The position numbers and the translations under genes are program-made. 64,000 nucleotides of DNA, from positions 1 to 64,000 of the forward strand of contig DASWHK010000258.1 of the NCBI GenBank assembly GCA_036398215.1. The letters are read 5' to 3'. Shown piece by piece: positions 19,963 to 28,606 of this stretch. The stretch's first letter is position 1, and every line of letters begins with the position of its first letter. This DNA comes from DASWHK01 sp036398215. GTDB taxonomy: Bacteria > Acidobacteriota > UBA890. The notes beneath the pieces are model-generated. The model did not search any database, was not told the origin of the DNA, and saw nothing but the letters and a program-made list of their open reading frames with translations.

Positions 19963-21387
19963 CTACCGATCGTCGCTGCTGATCGGCAGGTCCTGGGTGC
20001 GCAGGAAGGTCGGCACATCCAGGTCCTCCTCGATCGACGAGCCCCTCTCCGCCCCGGAGCCTTCGTCGCTGTTGCCCGGCCGGTAGAAGTGGCCGGCGTC
20101 GGAAGTGGTCGCCGGCGGGCGGGCACCGGCTTTCTCGACGGTAACACGCGACTGGAACGGGGCCACGGCCTCGAAGCCGGTGGCGATGACGGTGACCTTC
20201 ACGGCGTCGCCCATGTGTTCGTCGATGACGGCGCCGAAAAGGATGTTGGCGTCGTCGTCGGCGGCCTCGTAGATGATCGCCGCGGCCTCGGAGACCTCGT
20301 GGAGGGTCATGTCGGGGCCGCCGGTGACGTTGAACAGCACGCCGCGGGCGCCGTCGATCGAGGTGTCCTCCAGCAGCGGGCTGGAGATCGCCGCGATCGC
20401 CGCTTGCACGGCGCGGTTCTCGCCGCGCTGGGTGGCGGTGCCCATGATCGCCATCCCCATGCCCGACATCACGGTGCGGACGTCGGCGAAGTCGAGGTTG
20501 ATGAGGCCGGGGACGAGGATCAGGTCGGCGATCCCCTGGACGCCCTGGTGGAGGACCGCGTCGGCCACCGAGAAGGCCTCGACCAGCGGCGTGTCGGGAG
20601 CGACGGTGGCGAGCAGCCGGTCGTTGGGGATCGAGATCAGGGTATCGACGGCGTCTTGCAGCTCCTGCAGGCCCTGCTGCGCCTGCATCATCCGGGGGCG
20701 CCCTTCGAACCGGAACGGCCGGGTAACGACGGCCACGGTCAGGGCCCCCAGCTCGGTGGCGAGGCGGGCGATCACCGGGGCGGCCCCGGTCGCCGTACCG
20801 CCTCCGAGGCCGCCGGTCACGAACACCATGTCGGCCCCTTCGAGGGCGTCGACGATCTCCTCGGTGCTCTCGAGCGCCGCCTGGCGGCCGATCTCCGGGT
20901 TGGCGCCGGCGCCGAGGCCGCGGGTCAAGTTGGCGCCGAGCTGCAGCTTGTGAGGCGCGTCGTTGGTGTCGAGGGCCTGCATGTCGGTGTTTGCGGCGAT
21001 GAACTCCACGCCGCCGAGACCGGCGTGCATCATGCGGCTGATGGCGTTGCCGCCGCCGCCGCCGACGCCGACGACCTTGATCTGGGCGCCGCATACCGGC
21101 GACGGTGCCGGCCGCACGCGCCCGTCGGCGGGGGCAGGGGAAAGGTCGACCGCCCGGGGGGCGGCCTGCGGGCGTTGCCCCCGACCCTCGGCCACCGCCG
21201 GCTTCGCGGCCCCGGATTCACCCGCGGCGGGCGCCTCGACGGCTTCGCCGGTTGGCGGCGCGGCCGCGGCCTCGGGTTTCGCGGCGGCGGTCTCGCCGGG
21301 GTCCGCCGTGGCGCGCTCCTGGCGTGCCAGACGGCGCAGTTCCTCGTGAAGCTCCGGCTGCCAACCCCTCGGCTCTGCTCCCGACAT
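19963..21387 (-). CDS. ftsZ: Cell division protein FtsZ with a long N-terminal extension
   Basis: A 474-residue tubulin-like GTPase that forms the Z-ring. About 100 Ala/Pro/Glu-rich residues precede the core, which begins [18 protein letters not shown] near residue 103; typical FtsZ has only 10 to 15. The tubulin signature reads [13 protein letters not shown], with Ala at residue 199 where nearly all FtsZ have Gly. The T7 region [13 protein letters not shown] and the conserved C-terminal FtsA-binding peptide [12 protein letters not shown] are intact. ATG 21387 is preferred to an in-frame GTG two codons upstream because AGGAG lies 8 bp before it. It is last in the dcw order and has a candidate promoter of its own. 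Confidence 0.96.
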   Translation of the reverse strand: MSGAEPRGWQPELHEELRRLARQERATADPGETAAAKPEAAAAPPTGEAVEAPAAGESGAAKPAVAEGRGQRPQAAPRAVDLSPAPADGRVRPAPSPVCGAQIKVVGVGGGGGNAISRMMHAGLGGVEFIAANTDMQALDTNDAPHKLQLGANLTRGLGAGANPEIGRQAALESTEEIVDALEGADMVFVTGGLGGGTATGAAPVIARLATELGALTVAVVTRPFRFEGRPRMMQAQQGLQELQDAVDTLISIPNDRLLATVAPDTPLVEAFSVADAVLHQGVQGIADLILVPGLINLDFADVRTVMSGMGMAIMGTATQRGENRAVQAAIAAISSPLLEDTSIDGARGVLFNVTGGPDMTLHEVSEAAAIIYEAADDDANILFGAVIDEHMGDAVKVTVIATGFEAVAPFQSRVTVEKAGARPPATTSDAGHFYRPGNSDEGSGAERGSSIEEDLDVPTFLRTQDLPISSDDR

Positions 21388-21422
21388 GCTCACGTCTCCT
21401 TGGTCACCGGCGTGGTGGCCTC

Positions 21423-21450
21423 AATGTATCCGGGTTGCTTCGAGAGTCAA
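21423..21450 (-). promoter_or_regulatory. Candidate ftsZ promoter overlapping a dyad
   Basis: Read on the minus strand: TTGACT (21445-21450), 16-bp spacer, TACATT (21423-21428), with an expected 5' leader of about 30 nt before ATG 21387. The promoter overlaps a perfect inverted repeat, CGGGTTG (21431-21437) and CAACCCG (21448-21454), which could be an operator or an RNA hairpin in read-through mRNA from ftsA. Confidence 0.5.
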
Positions 21451-21458
21451 CCCGAGCA

Positions 21459-22694
21459 TCAGAAGAGTTCTCCGAACCAGCGTCCGACCTGGCCGGCGAG
21501 GCGTCCGAAGACCCCGCCGCCGTGGCCGAAGTAGGCATCGATGTCGCGGTTGTGGTGTCCGTAGAGGACCAGGCCGACGGCGGTCGAGTAGATCGGGCTG
21601 GAGACGATATCCACCAGCCCCTCGACACCGGTCGGTTGCCCGAGGCGCACCGGTAGGCCGAAGCGCCGCTCCGCCAGCTCCGCCAGCCCCTCGATCAGGG
21701 AGCCGCCGCCGGTGAACACGATTCCGGCGTTGAGCCGATCGAGGAAGCCGGCGCGGCTCAGCTCGTCGCCGACCAGGTCGAGGACCTCGAGGGCGCGCGG
21801 CTGCAGGATCTCGCAGAGACGGCCACGGGGCACCAGACGCGGCCCGCGGCCACCGATCCCGGGGGTCTCGATGGCCTGGTCCGGATCGATCAGGCCGGGC
21901 TCGACGCAGGCGTAGCGGAGCTTGAGGGCCTCGGCGTCGGCCAGCGGCGTGCTGAGGCCGACGGCGATGTCGTTGGTGAAGTGGTCGCCCCCGGTCGGCA
22001 GCACCGCGGTGTGGCAGACGCTGCCGTCGACCAGACAGACGATGTCGGTGGTGCCGCCGCCGATGTCGACGAGGGCGGCGCCGAGCTCGCGCTCGTCGTC
22101 GGTGAGGACCGCTTCGTTGGAGGCCAGCGGCTCGAGCACCACGGCGTGGGCTTCGATGCCGGCGCGGTTCACGCAGGTCACCAGCGTCTGGATCGACGAG
22201 AGGGCGCCGACCACCAGATGGACGTCGACCTCGAGGCGGCTGCCCGACATCCCCAGCGGGTCAACGATGTCGCCCTGCTCGTCGACGGTGAACTCGCGTG
22301 GCAGCAGATGCAGGATCTCGCGATCGGGCGGCAGATCGAGGGCGCGGGAGGCGTCGATGACCCGGCGGATGTCCTCTTCGGTGATCTGCCGGGCGCGCCC
22401 GTTGACGGTCACCGCGCCGCGGCTGTTGAAGCCGCGGATGTGGGCGCCGGCGATCCCGACGTAGGCGCGGTCGACGCTGGTGCCGGCCATCAGCTCGGCC
22501 TCCTCGATCGCGGCCTTGATGCTGGCGACCGTGGCGTCGACGTCGACTACGGACCCCCTCCGCTGGCCGCGCGATTCGGCGAGACCGACGCCGATGATCT
22601 CCGGGGCGTCGTGCTCGCCCGGCTCGCCGATGACGGCGCAGACCTTGGTGGTGCCGACATCGAGTCCGACGATGTAGGGGTCGCGCCGCGCCAC
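21459..22694 (-). CDS. ftsA: Cell division protein FtsA
   Basis: A 411-residue actin-like protein that anchors FtsZ to the membrane. Seen are the phosphate 1 motif VGLDVGTTKVCAVIGE at the N-terminus, the 1C domain region around VDRAYVGIAGAHIRGFNSRG, the phosphate 2 motif AALVDIGGGTTDIVCL and the adenosine motif NAGIVFTGGGSLIEGL. The C-terminus (LAGQVGRWFGELF) is an amphipathic membrane-targeting helix. The GTG start at 22694 is preceded by a perfect AGGAGG. It follows ftsQ by 8 bp. Confidence 0.96.
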   Translation of the reverse strand: MARRDPYIVGLDVGTTKVCAVIGEPGEHDAPEIIGVGLAESRGQRRGSVVDVDATVASIKAAIEEAELMAGTSVDRAYVGIAGAHIRGFNSRGAVTVNGRARQITEEDIRRVIDASRALDLPPDREILHLLPREFTVDEQGDIVDPLGMSGSRLEVDVHLVVGALSSIQTLVTCVNRAGIEAHAVVLEPLASNEAVLTDDERELGAALVDIGGGTTDIVCLVDGSVCHTAVLPTGGDHFTNDIAVGLSTPLADAEALKLRYACVEPGLIDPDQAIETPGIGGRGPRLVPRGRLCEILQPRALEVLDLVGDELSRAGFLDRLNAGIVFTGGGSLIEGLAELAERRFGLPVRLGQPTGVEGLVDIVSSPIYSTAVGLVLYGHHNRDIDAYFGHGGGVFGRLAGQVGRWFGELF

Positions 22695-22702
22695 CGTTCC
22701 TC

Positions 22703-23635
22703 CTATTCGGGGCCCGCCTCGAGCCGCCGCACCACCAGCATGTCGGCGTAGCGGGCGTCGATCAGCGTGGGTTCCGAGGGGGGGTTGGCGCGCAGCAGGT
22801 CGCGCACCGCCGCCATCTTGGCATCGAGGCGCCGCTCGTCGCCGACGACGATCTCCAGCGCCGGGGAGAGCACTATGACGATGCCCACGCCGTCGATGCG
22901 GAGGTGTTCGATGGGGCGGGTGAGCGGACGGTCGGGCTCGGCGAGCCAGCGGAGCACCGCGAGCGCGGAGCGCAGGGCCATGCCGTGTGCCGGATCGGTG
23001 GTCACCTGCAAGCCGGCGGCCGACACCGACAGGCGGCCGGCCAGGCGGACCTCGAGAGGCCGGCTCGCGCGGGGGTCGACGATGTCGAGGATGAACCCCT
23101 CGGCGTCGACGTCGTAGCTGCCGGTCGCGTCGACGACGCGGACCGCGGGGCGGCGGGCCTCGACGCTGACCACGAGGCCGTCGGGCAGCACCCGGCGGAT
23201 GCCGGCGCGGCGTACGGCAGGGAGCTCTTCGATGGATCGGCGCAGCTCGAGGAGATCTACGGCGAGCAGGTTCTGTCCGTAGGCCGGCCCCAGGCGAGCA
23301 CGCACCGGTTCGATCAACATCGTCGGTACCTGGTGCAATCTCACGCTCTGAATCGAGAGGGCCGGCGAGGTCAGAGCTCGTTGAACCGCATGCTGGGCGC
23401 CGTAGGCGATGCCCGCCAGGGCGCCCGCCACCGCAACGACGCGAAGCATAGCATGCAGGCGGCCGCGCCGGCGGAGCGCCGGGCGGTTCCTGACCCGGCG
23501 CATGAACTGTGGCGTCAATCCCCGGTAGCCGGACTCGGCGGCGCCGCCGAGGCGGCGGCGACGGCGGCGCGGGTTGCCGGCGCGGCGCGAGCCTCGCGCC
23601 GCGTCCTGCCCGCGACGGTAGCGGTTGTTCACCAT
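22703..23635 (-). CDS. ftsQ: Cell division protein FtsQ
   Basis: A 310-residue bitopic divisome protein. The N-terminal 60 residues are strongly Arg-rich and cytoplasmic. A single membrane helix (LRVVAVAGALAGIAYGAQH) follows near 65-85, then a POTRA domain beginning SPALSIQSVRLHQV and the FtsQ beta-domain with VRRAGIRRVLPDGLVVSVEARRP. ATG 23635 overlaps the end of murB (CGATGGTGA). Its position between murB and ftsA is canonical, except that ddl, usually between murB and ftsQ, is missing. Confidence 0.9.
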   Translation of the reverse strand: MVNNRYRRGQDAARGSRRAGNPRRRRRRLGGAAESGYRGLTPQFMRRVRNRPALRRRGRLHAMLRVVAVAGALAGIAYGAQHAVQRALTSPALSIQSVRLHQVPTMLIEPVRARLGPAYGQNLLAVDLLELRRSIEELPAVRRAGIRRVLPDGLVVSVEARRPAVRVVDATGSYDVDAEGFILDIVDPRASRPLEVRLAGRLSVSAAGLQVTTDPAHGMALRSALAVLRWLAEPDRPLTRPIEHLRIDGVGIVIVLSPALEIVVGDERRLDAKMAAVRDLLRANPPSEPTLIDARYADMLVVRRLEAGPE

Positions 23636-24639
23636 CGGCGGATCTCCTCCACCAGCGTGACCCCGGCGTGTTCGCGGACGCTGTCTTTTACGGCGGCGAT
23701 CAGCGCCTCGACGTCGGCGCTGCTGGCGTCGCCGTGGTTGATCAGGAAGTTGCCGTGAAGCTGCGAGATCTCGGCGTCGCCGACCCGCATTCCCTTGCAC
23801 CCGGCGCGGTCGATGAGCAGCCCGGCGGCGCTGTCCGGCGCGGGGTTCTTGAAGATGCAGCCGGCGTTGCGGGCCCCCACGGGCTGGCTCTCGCGCTTGC
23901 GCCGCTGCAGCTGCTCGCAACGGCTGGCCAGCTCCGCCGGCTCCTCGGGGCGGAGCTCGACCTCGACGGCGACGATGACCGCGCCGATCCCGGCGTCCTC
24001 GGGCAGCTCCAGACGCCGGTAGCTCCACCGCAGCCTGGCCGCCGGCAGCGACCGCCAGGAGCCGTCGGCCGCCACCAGATCGAGGCGGCTGACAACCCCT
24101 GCCATCGCGCCGCCCCAGCAGCCGGCGTTGCCGGCGGCGGCACCGCCGATGGTCCCCGGCAACCCGGTCGACCACACCAGCCCGCCGAGCCCCTCGCGGC
24201 AGGCGAGCCGCAGCGCCTGGGCGGTCGGCAACCCGGCCGGCAGCAGACCGCGCGGCGCCTGCAGCTGGATGCCGTCGGTGAGGCGGGTGATGTTGAGCAC
24301 CGGCTCGCCGACGCCGGCGTCGGCCACCAGCACGTTGGTGCCGCCGCCGAGCACCCGCCAGGGCAGGGCGCGTCCGGCACACCACTCGAGCAGCGCCCCC
24401 ACCGCCTGCGGGTGGCGCGGCCAGAGCATCAGCGGCGCCGGACCGCCGACCCCCATCGAGGTATGGCGGGAGAGCGGCTCCTGACGACGGACCATGGCGC
24501 CCTGCGCAACGCTCAGCGCCTCGAGGTCGGCGAGCGCGGCGGCGCTCCAGGCGACCGGGGCGTCGCCGGAGTGGCGGGCGGCGGCCGCGTCGCTCATCGG
24601 GCTCTCGTGGGGCGAGCTCCGCCGGTTCCTGGCGCCCAT
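23629..24639 (-). CDS. murB: UDP-N-acetylenolpyruvoylglucosamine reductase
   Basis: A 336-residue FAD enzyme that reduces UDP-GlcNAc-enolpyruvate to UDP-MurNAc. FAD-binding motifs are HTSMGVGGPA, WRVLGGGTNVLVADAG and GLVWSTGLPGTIGGAAAGNAG. The region NAGCIFKNP carries the conserved Cys in the position of the type II enzymes' catalytic Ser/Cys, and HGNFLINHGDASSADV is the C-terminal signature. An alternative ATG is available 14 codons downstream (SDAAAARH...). It overlaps ftsQ and starts 4 bp after the murC stop. Confidence 0.95.
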   Translation of the reverse strand: MGARNRRSSPHESPMSDAAAARHSGDAPVAWSAAALADLEALSVAQGAMVRRQEPLSRHTSMGVGGPAPLMLWPRHPQAVGALLEWCAGRALPWRVLGGGTNVLVADAGVGEPVLNITRLTDGIQLQAPRGLLPAGLPTAQALRLACREGLGGLVWSTGLPGTIGGAAAGNAGCWGGAMAGVVSRLDLVAADGSWRSLPAARLRWSYRRLELPEDAGIGAVIVAVEVELRPEEPAELASRCEQLQRRKRESQPVGARNAGCIFKNPAPDSAAGLLIDRAGCKGMRVGDAEISQLHGNFLINHGDASSADVEALIAAVKDSVREHAGVTLVEEIRRW

Positions 24640-24643
24640 CGGG

Positions 24644-26065
24644 TCATCCGCCGTTGCCGGCGACGTTGCTGCCGGTGTCGTTGGCGCGCTCCGGGGAGGC
24701 CTCCAGACGGGCGGCCAGGTCGCGAGCGACCTTCCAGACGTCGCCGGCGCCGAGCGTCAGGACGACGTCGCCCGGACGAACGATCTCGAGCATCGCCTCG
24801 ACGGCGGCCTCCAGGCTGTCGACATTGGTGACCCGCTTATGGCCGTGCTCGATGATCGAGGTGGCCAGCTCGCCGCTGCTGACCCCCGGGATCGGCGCCT
24901 CGCCGGCGGCATAGATCGGCAGCACGAAGACGGCGTCGGCCTGGTAGAAGGCGCGGCCGAACTCTTCCTTCAGCAGCTGCGAGCGGGAGTAGCGGTGGGG
25001 CTGGAAGCAGACGATCGTGCGCCGCCCCCAGGCGTCTTTGGCGGCGCCCAGGACGGCGCGGATCTCGGTGGGATGGTGGCCGTAGTCGTCGATGATCAGC
25101 ACGTCGCCCCGGTCGGCGATCCGCTGCATCCGCCGGTCGGCGCCGCCGAACTCCTCGAGCGCCGCGGCAGTGGTCGCGAACGGGATATCGAGCTCGCGGG
25201 CGACGGCGATGGCGGCAAGCGCGTTGAGCGCGTTGTGGCGGCCGTGCAGGCGCAGCTTCACCTCGCCGGCGAGCTGGTCGCCGATGAAGCAGGCGAACGA
25301 CGTCCCCTCGGCCTGCACGACGACGTCGGCGGCGCGGACGTCGGCCTGCGAGCTGAAGCCGTAGGTGATCAGCTTGCGGCTCACCTTCGGGATCGTCTCC
25401 TGGATGGTCGCATCGTCGAGACAGACGATGCTGGCCCCGTAGAACGGCACGCTGTTGAGAAAGGTGACGAACGCGGCGCACAGCTCCTGGAAGTCGCGAT
25501 AGTGGTCGAGGTGCTCGGCATCGATGTTGGTGACGATCGCGAAGGTCGGCGTCAGGCGCAGGAACGAGCCGTCGGACTCGTCGGCCTCGGCGACGAGAAA
25601 GTCGCCGTGCCCGAGGCGGGCGTTGGTCCCCCAGGCCTGCAGCCGCCCGCCGATCACCACCGTCGGATCGAGCTCGGCGTGCTCCAGGACGGTGCCGAGG
25701 ATCGACGTCGTCGTCGTCTTGCCGTGGGAGCCCGCCACCGCGATGCCGTGCTTCATCCGCATCAGCTCGGCGAGCATCTCGGCGCGCGGGATCACCGGGA
25801 TGCCGTTGTGGACGGCCTCCATCACCTCCGGATTGTCGGGCTTGATGGCCGAGGAGATCACCACCACGTGGGCCCCCGCGACCTGGCCGGCGCTGTGGCC
25901 CAGATAGATCGTGCCGCCGAGCTGCTCGAGGCGGCGGGTGATCGGCGAGGCGCGCAGGTCCGATCCCGACACCTCGTAGCCGAGGTTGAGCAGCAGCTCG
26001 GCGATGCCGCTCATGCCGATGCCGCCGATGCCGACGAAGTGGAGATGACGAATTCGCTTCAGCAT
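24644..26065 (-). CDS. murC: UDP-N-acetylmuramate--L-alanine ligase
   Basis: A 473-residue Mur ligase adding L-Ala to UDP-MurNAc. Seen are the N-terminal Rossmann motif HFVGIGGIGMSGIAELL, the ATP loop GIAVAGSHGKTTTTSIL, VAEADESDGSFLRL, NALNALAAIAVA and the C-terminal region IIDDYGHHPTEIRAVL...RPGDVVLTLGAGDVWKV. It starts 7 bp after the ftsW stop. In most dcw clusters murG lies between ftsW and murC; here there is no space for it. Confidence 0.97.
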   Translation of the reverse strand: MLKRIRHLHFVGIGGIGMSGIAELLLNLGYEVSGSDLRASPITRRLEQLGGTIYLGHSAGQVAGAHVVVISSAIKPDNPEVMEAVHNGIPVIPRAEMLAELMRMKHGIAVAGSHGKTTTTSILGTVLEHAELDPTVVIGGRLQAWGTNARLGHGDFLVAEADESDGSFLRLTPTFAIVTNIDAEHLDHYRDFQELCAAFVTFLNSVPFYGASIVCLDDATIQETIPKVSRKLITYGFSSQADVRAADVVVQAEGTSFACFIGDQLAGEVKLRLHGRHNALNALAAIAVARELDIPFATTAAALEEFGGADRRMQRIADRGDVLIIDDYGHHPTEIRAVLGAAKDAWGRRTIVCFQPHRYSRSQLLKEEFGRAFYQADAVFVLPIYAAGEAPIPGVSSGELATSIIEHGHKRVTNVDSLEAAVEAMLEIVRPGDVVLTLGAGDVWKVARDLAARLEASPERANDTGSNVAGNGG

Positions 26066-26072
26066 GCCTGCC

Positions 26073-27164
26073 TCAAGAGTGTTGGGAGATGTTCAACAGG
26101 ACCCCGATCGCGGCGCAGGTGGTGACCAGCGACGAGCCTCCATAGCTGATCAGCGGCAGCGGGATGCCGGTGGTCGGCACCAGGTTCACCACCACGCTCA
26201 TGTTCAGCAGCGCCTGCATGACCAGGCCGGCGGTCAGGCCGATGCCCAGATAGAACCCGAACTTGTCGGGGGCCGCCGCAGAGGCCCGCAAGCCGCGCCA
26301 GAGGATCACCAGGAACCCGAGCACCACGAAGATGGCCCCGAGAAGGCCGAGCTCCTCGCCGATCACCGCGTAGATGAAGTCGGTGTGGGGCTCGGGCAGG
26401 AACGACAGCTTTTGCCTGCCCTCGGCCAGGCCGAGCCCGGTGACCCCGCCGGTGCCGACGGCGATCAAGGACTGGACGGTCTGGAAGCCGACGTCGAGCG
26501 GATCGCCCCAGGGATTGACGAACGCCAGGATGCGGCGGGTCTGGTAGCCGGTCATCATGACCTGGGCTGCGGCCGCCGCCAGCGCCAGGGTGCCGAGGCC
26601 GATGATGTAGCGCCAGGCCAGGCCGGCGACGCACAGCATGATCGCCGCGACCGTCACGATCGCGGCGGCGGTACCGAGGTCCGGCTCGCGGAGGATCAGC
26701 AGCGCGAAGACGCCGATCACCGCCAGGGCCGGGAAGAGGCCCTTCCACCAGTCGTTGATGTCCTCGTCCTTGCGGGCCAGGTAGCTGGCCAGGAAGAGCA
26801 CGATCGACAGCTTGGCGATCTCCGCCGGTTGCAGCCGCAAGGGCCCGACTACCAACCAGCGGCTGGCGCCGGTGCCCGAGCCGGCGACCAGCACCAGCAC
26901 CAGCAGCCCCAGCGTCCCGGCCACCGCCAAGACCACGATCGGGCGGCCCTTGTAGACGCGGTAATCGATGCGCAGCGCCAGGACCATGGCGGCGACGCCG
27001 ATGATCGCGGCGAACGCCTGGCGGAGCAGGAAATGGGTACCGCTGCCCCAGATCTGCTGCGACAGGTGGTACGAAGACGAGTACACCATCAGCAGACCGA
27101 GGCTGATCATCGCCACCGTGGTGGCGAACAGCGGCTTGTCGATGGCGAGCCAGCGGCTTGCCAT
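26073..27164 (-). CDS. ftsW: Peptidoglycan polymerase FtsW (SEDS family)
   Basis: A 363-residue SEDS glycosyltransferase with about ten membrane helices that polymerises septal glycan with FtsI. Motifs seen are GLLMVYSSSYHLS in helix 1, GPLRLQPAEIAKLSIVLFLA, REPDLGTAAAIVTVA, PHTDFIYAVIGEELGLLGA with the catalytic-region acidic residues, and VPTTGIPLPLISYGGSSLVT. It starts 2 bp after the murD stop. RodA is an alternative in principle, but the position in the dcw cluster favours FtsW. Confidence 0.95.
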   Translation of the reverse strand: MASRWLAIDKPLFATTVAMISLGLLMVYSSSYHLSQQIWGSGTHFLLRQAFAAIIGVAAMVLALRIDYRVYKGRPIVVLAVAGTLGLLVLVLVAGSGTGASRWLVVGPLRLQPAEIAKLSIVLFLASYLARKDEDINDWWKGLFPALAVIGVFALLILREPDLGTAAAIVTVAAIMLCVAGLAWRYIIGLGTLALAAAAAQVMMTGYQTRRILAFVNPWGDPLDVGFQTVQSLIAVGTGGVTGLGLAEGRQKLSFLPEPHTDFIYAVIGEELGLLGAIFVVLGFLVILWRGLRASAAAPDKFGFYLGIGLTAGLVMQALLNMSVVVNLVPTTGIPLPLISYGGSSLVTTCAAIGVLLNISQHS

Positions 27165-27166
27165 GG

Positions 27167-28606
27167 CTAATCCTCCATCGATTGCGGGGCCGTTGGGTCG
27201 GCGTCGGTGGCGGCGGTCACCAGGGCCTTGAAGTGGCGGCCGCGCTCCTCGAAGTCAGCGTACTGATCGAATGACGTGCAGGCGGGGGCCAGCAGCAGCG
27301 TGTCGCCGGGGGCCGCGGCGCCCAGCGCGGCGCTGACCGCCCGCTCGAGCGTGCCGCAGCGCTGCGGCTCGCAGGTGTCGCCGAGCGCCGCGGCGATCGG
27401 CTCGGCGGCCTCGCCGATGAGCAGCACCCGCCGCACGCGGCCCGGGAGCAACGGCCGCAGGCGGGAGAAGTCGGCGCCCTTGTCGCGCCCCCCGAGGATC
27501 AACCAGACGCCGCTCTCGAAGCCCGAGAGCGCCGCCAGGGTGGCGTCGACGTTGGTGGCCTTCGAATCGTTGATGCAACGGACTCCGCCGGGCGCGCCGC
27601 ACTCCTCCATCCGGTGCTCGAGCGGCCGGTAGCCGGCCAGCCCGGCGGCGATCGCTGCGGCGGGGACGCCGTGGAGGGCGGCGAGGGCGGCGGCGGCGCA
27701 GGCGTTGGCCTGGTTGTGGGGGCCGATGACGGCGAGGTCGGCGAGCTCCGCGAGCGCCTGGCGCGGCCCGTCGGCGGGCCACCACCAGATCGTTTGCTCG
27801 CCCACCCAGGCGGCCGGCGGCGCCGGCTCGGCGGGACGATACGAGAACGGCAGCAGGCGGACGGGGCCGGCGGGCCGCCGCCGCCGCAGCCCCTCGTCGT
27901 CGTGGTTGAACACCAGCCAGTCGTCGGCGGTCATGTTGCGGGCCAGCCGTAGCTTGGCGGCGGCGTAGCGATCCAGCGAGCCGTGCCAGTCGAGGTGGTC
28001 GGGCTGCAGGTTGAGGACCGCCGCCAGCCGCGGATGGAAGCGGTCGATCGCATCGGCCTGAAACGAGGAGATCTCCACGACGTAGGCGTCGAACGCGGCG
28101 CCTTCGCCGACCTCGCGGCGCACGGCGGCGCTCAAGGCGGTGCCGATGTTGCCGCACACGGCGGGGCGCTGCCCGGCCGCCTCCAGAATCGCGCCGACCA
28201 TCGAGGTCACTGTGCTCTTGCCGTTGGATCCGGTGATGGCGATGATCGGAACACCGATGAAGGCGGCCGCCAGCTCGATCTCGGCGACGATCTCGACGCC
28301 GGCGTCACGCGCCTGCTCGGCGACGGGCGCGCCGGGCGGGATCCCCGGGGAGAACACCGCGACGTCGGCGCTCTCCCACAGCTCCGGCGGGTGGGCGCCG
28401 GCGCTCACCGCGGCGCCGCGCTCGGCCAGGACGTCGGCGCCGTCGAGCTGCTCGCGCGGGCGCGCGTCGGTGATCGTCACCCGGGCGCCGCAGTCGAGCA
28501 GCAGGTGGGCGGCGGCGAGGCCGCTGCGCCCGGCGCCGACGACCACGACGCGGCGGCCGCTCCAGCGGGCGCAGGCTTCCTCGATCCTGGTGGCGGCGGC
28601 TCTCAT
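27167..28606 (-). CDS. murD: UDP-N-acetylmuramoylalanine--D-glutamate ligase
   Basis: A 479-residue Mur ligase that adds D-Glu. The N-terminal VVVVGAGRSGLAAAHLLLD is followed by the ATP loop IAITGSNGKSTVTSMV, EISSFQAD, LNLQPDHLDWHGS and NDSKATNVDATLAAL, with C-terminal LILGGRDKGADFS and LLAPACTSFDQYADFEERG. ATG 28606 overlaps the mraY stop (ATGA). The order mraY-murD-ftsW is canonical. Confidence 0.96.
   Translation of the reverse strand: MRAAATRIEEACARWSGRRVVVVGAGRSGLAAAHLLLDCGARVTITDARPREQLDGADVLAERGAAVSAGAHPPELWESADVAVFSPGIPPGAPVAEQARDAGVEIVAEIELAAAFIGVPIIAITGSNGKSTVTSMVGAILEAAGQRPAVCGNIGTALSAAVRREVGEGAAFDAYVVEISSFQADAIDRFHPRLAAVLNLQPDHLDWHGSLDRYAAAKLRLARNMTADDWLVFNHDDEGLRRRRPAGPVRLLPFSYRPAEPAPPAAWVGEQTIWWWPADGPRQALAELADLAVIGPHNQANACAAAALAALHGVPAAAIAAGLAGYRPLEHRMEECGAPGGVRCINDSKATNVDATLAALSGFESGVWLILGGRDKGADFSRLRPLLPGRVRRVLLIGEAAEPIAAALGDTCEPQRCGTLERAVSAALGAAAPGDTLLLAPACTSFDQYADFEERGRHFKALVTAATDADPTAPQSMED

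Noticed and set aside
22703..24385. A 560-codon frame apparently fusing an Arg-rich domain to FtsQ
   Set aside because: The upstream part is murB read in another frame. ATG 23635 overlapping the murB stop is the ftsQ start.
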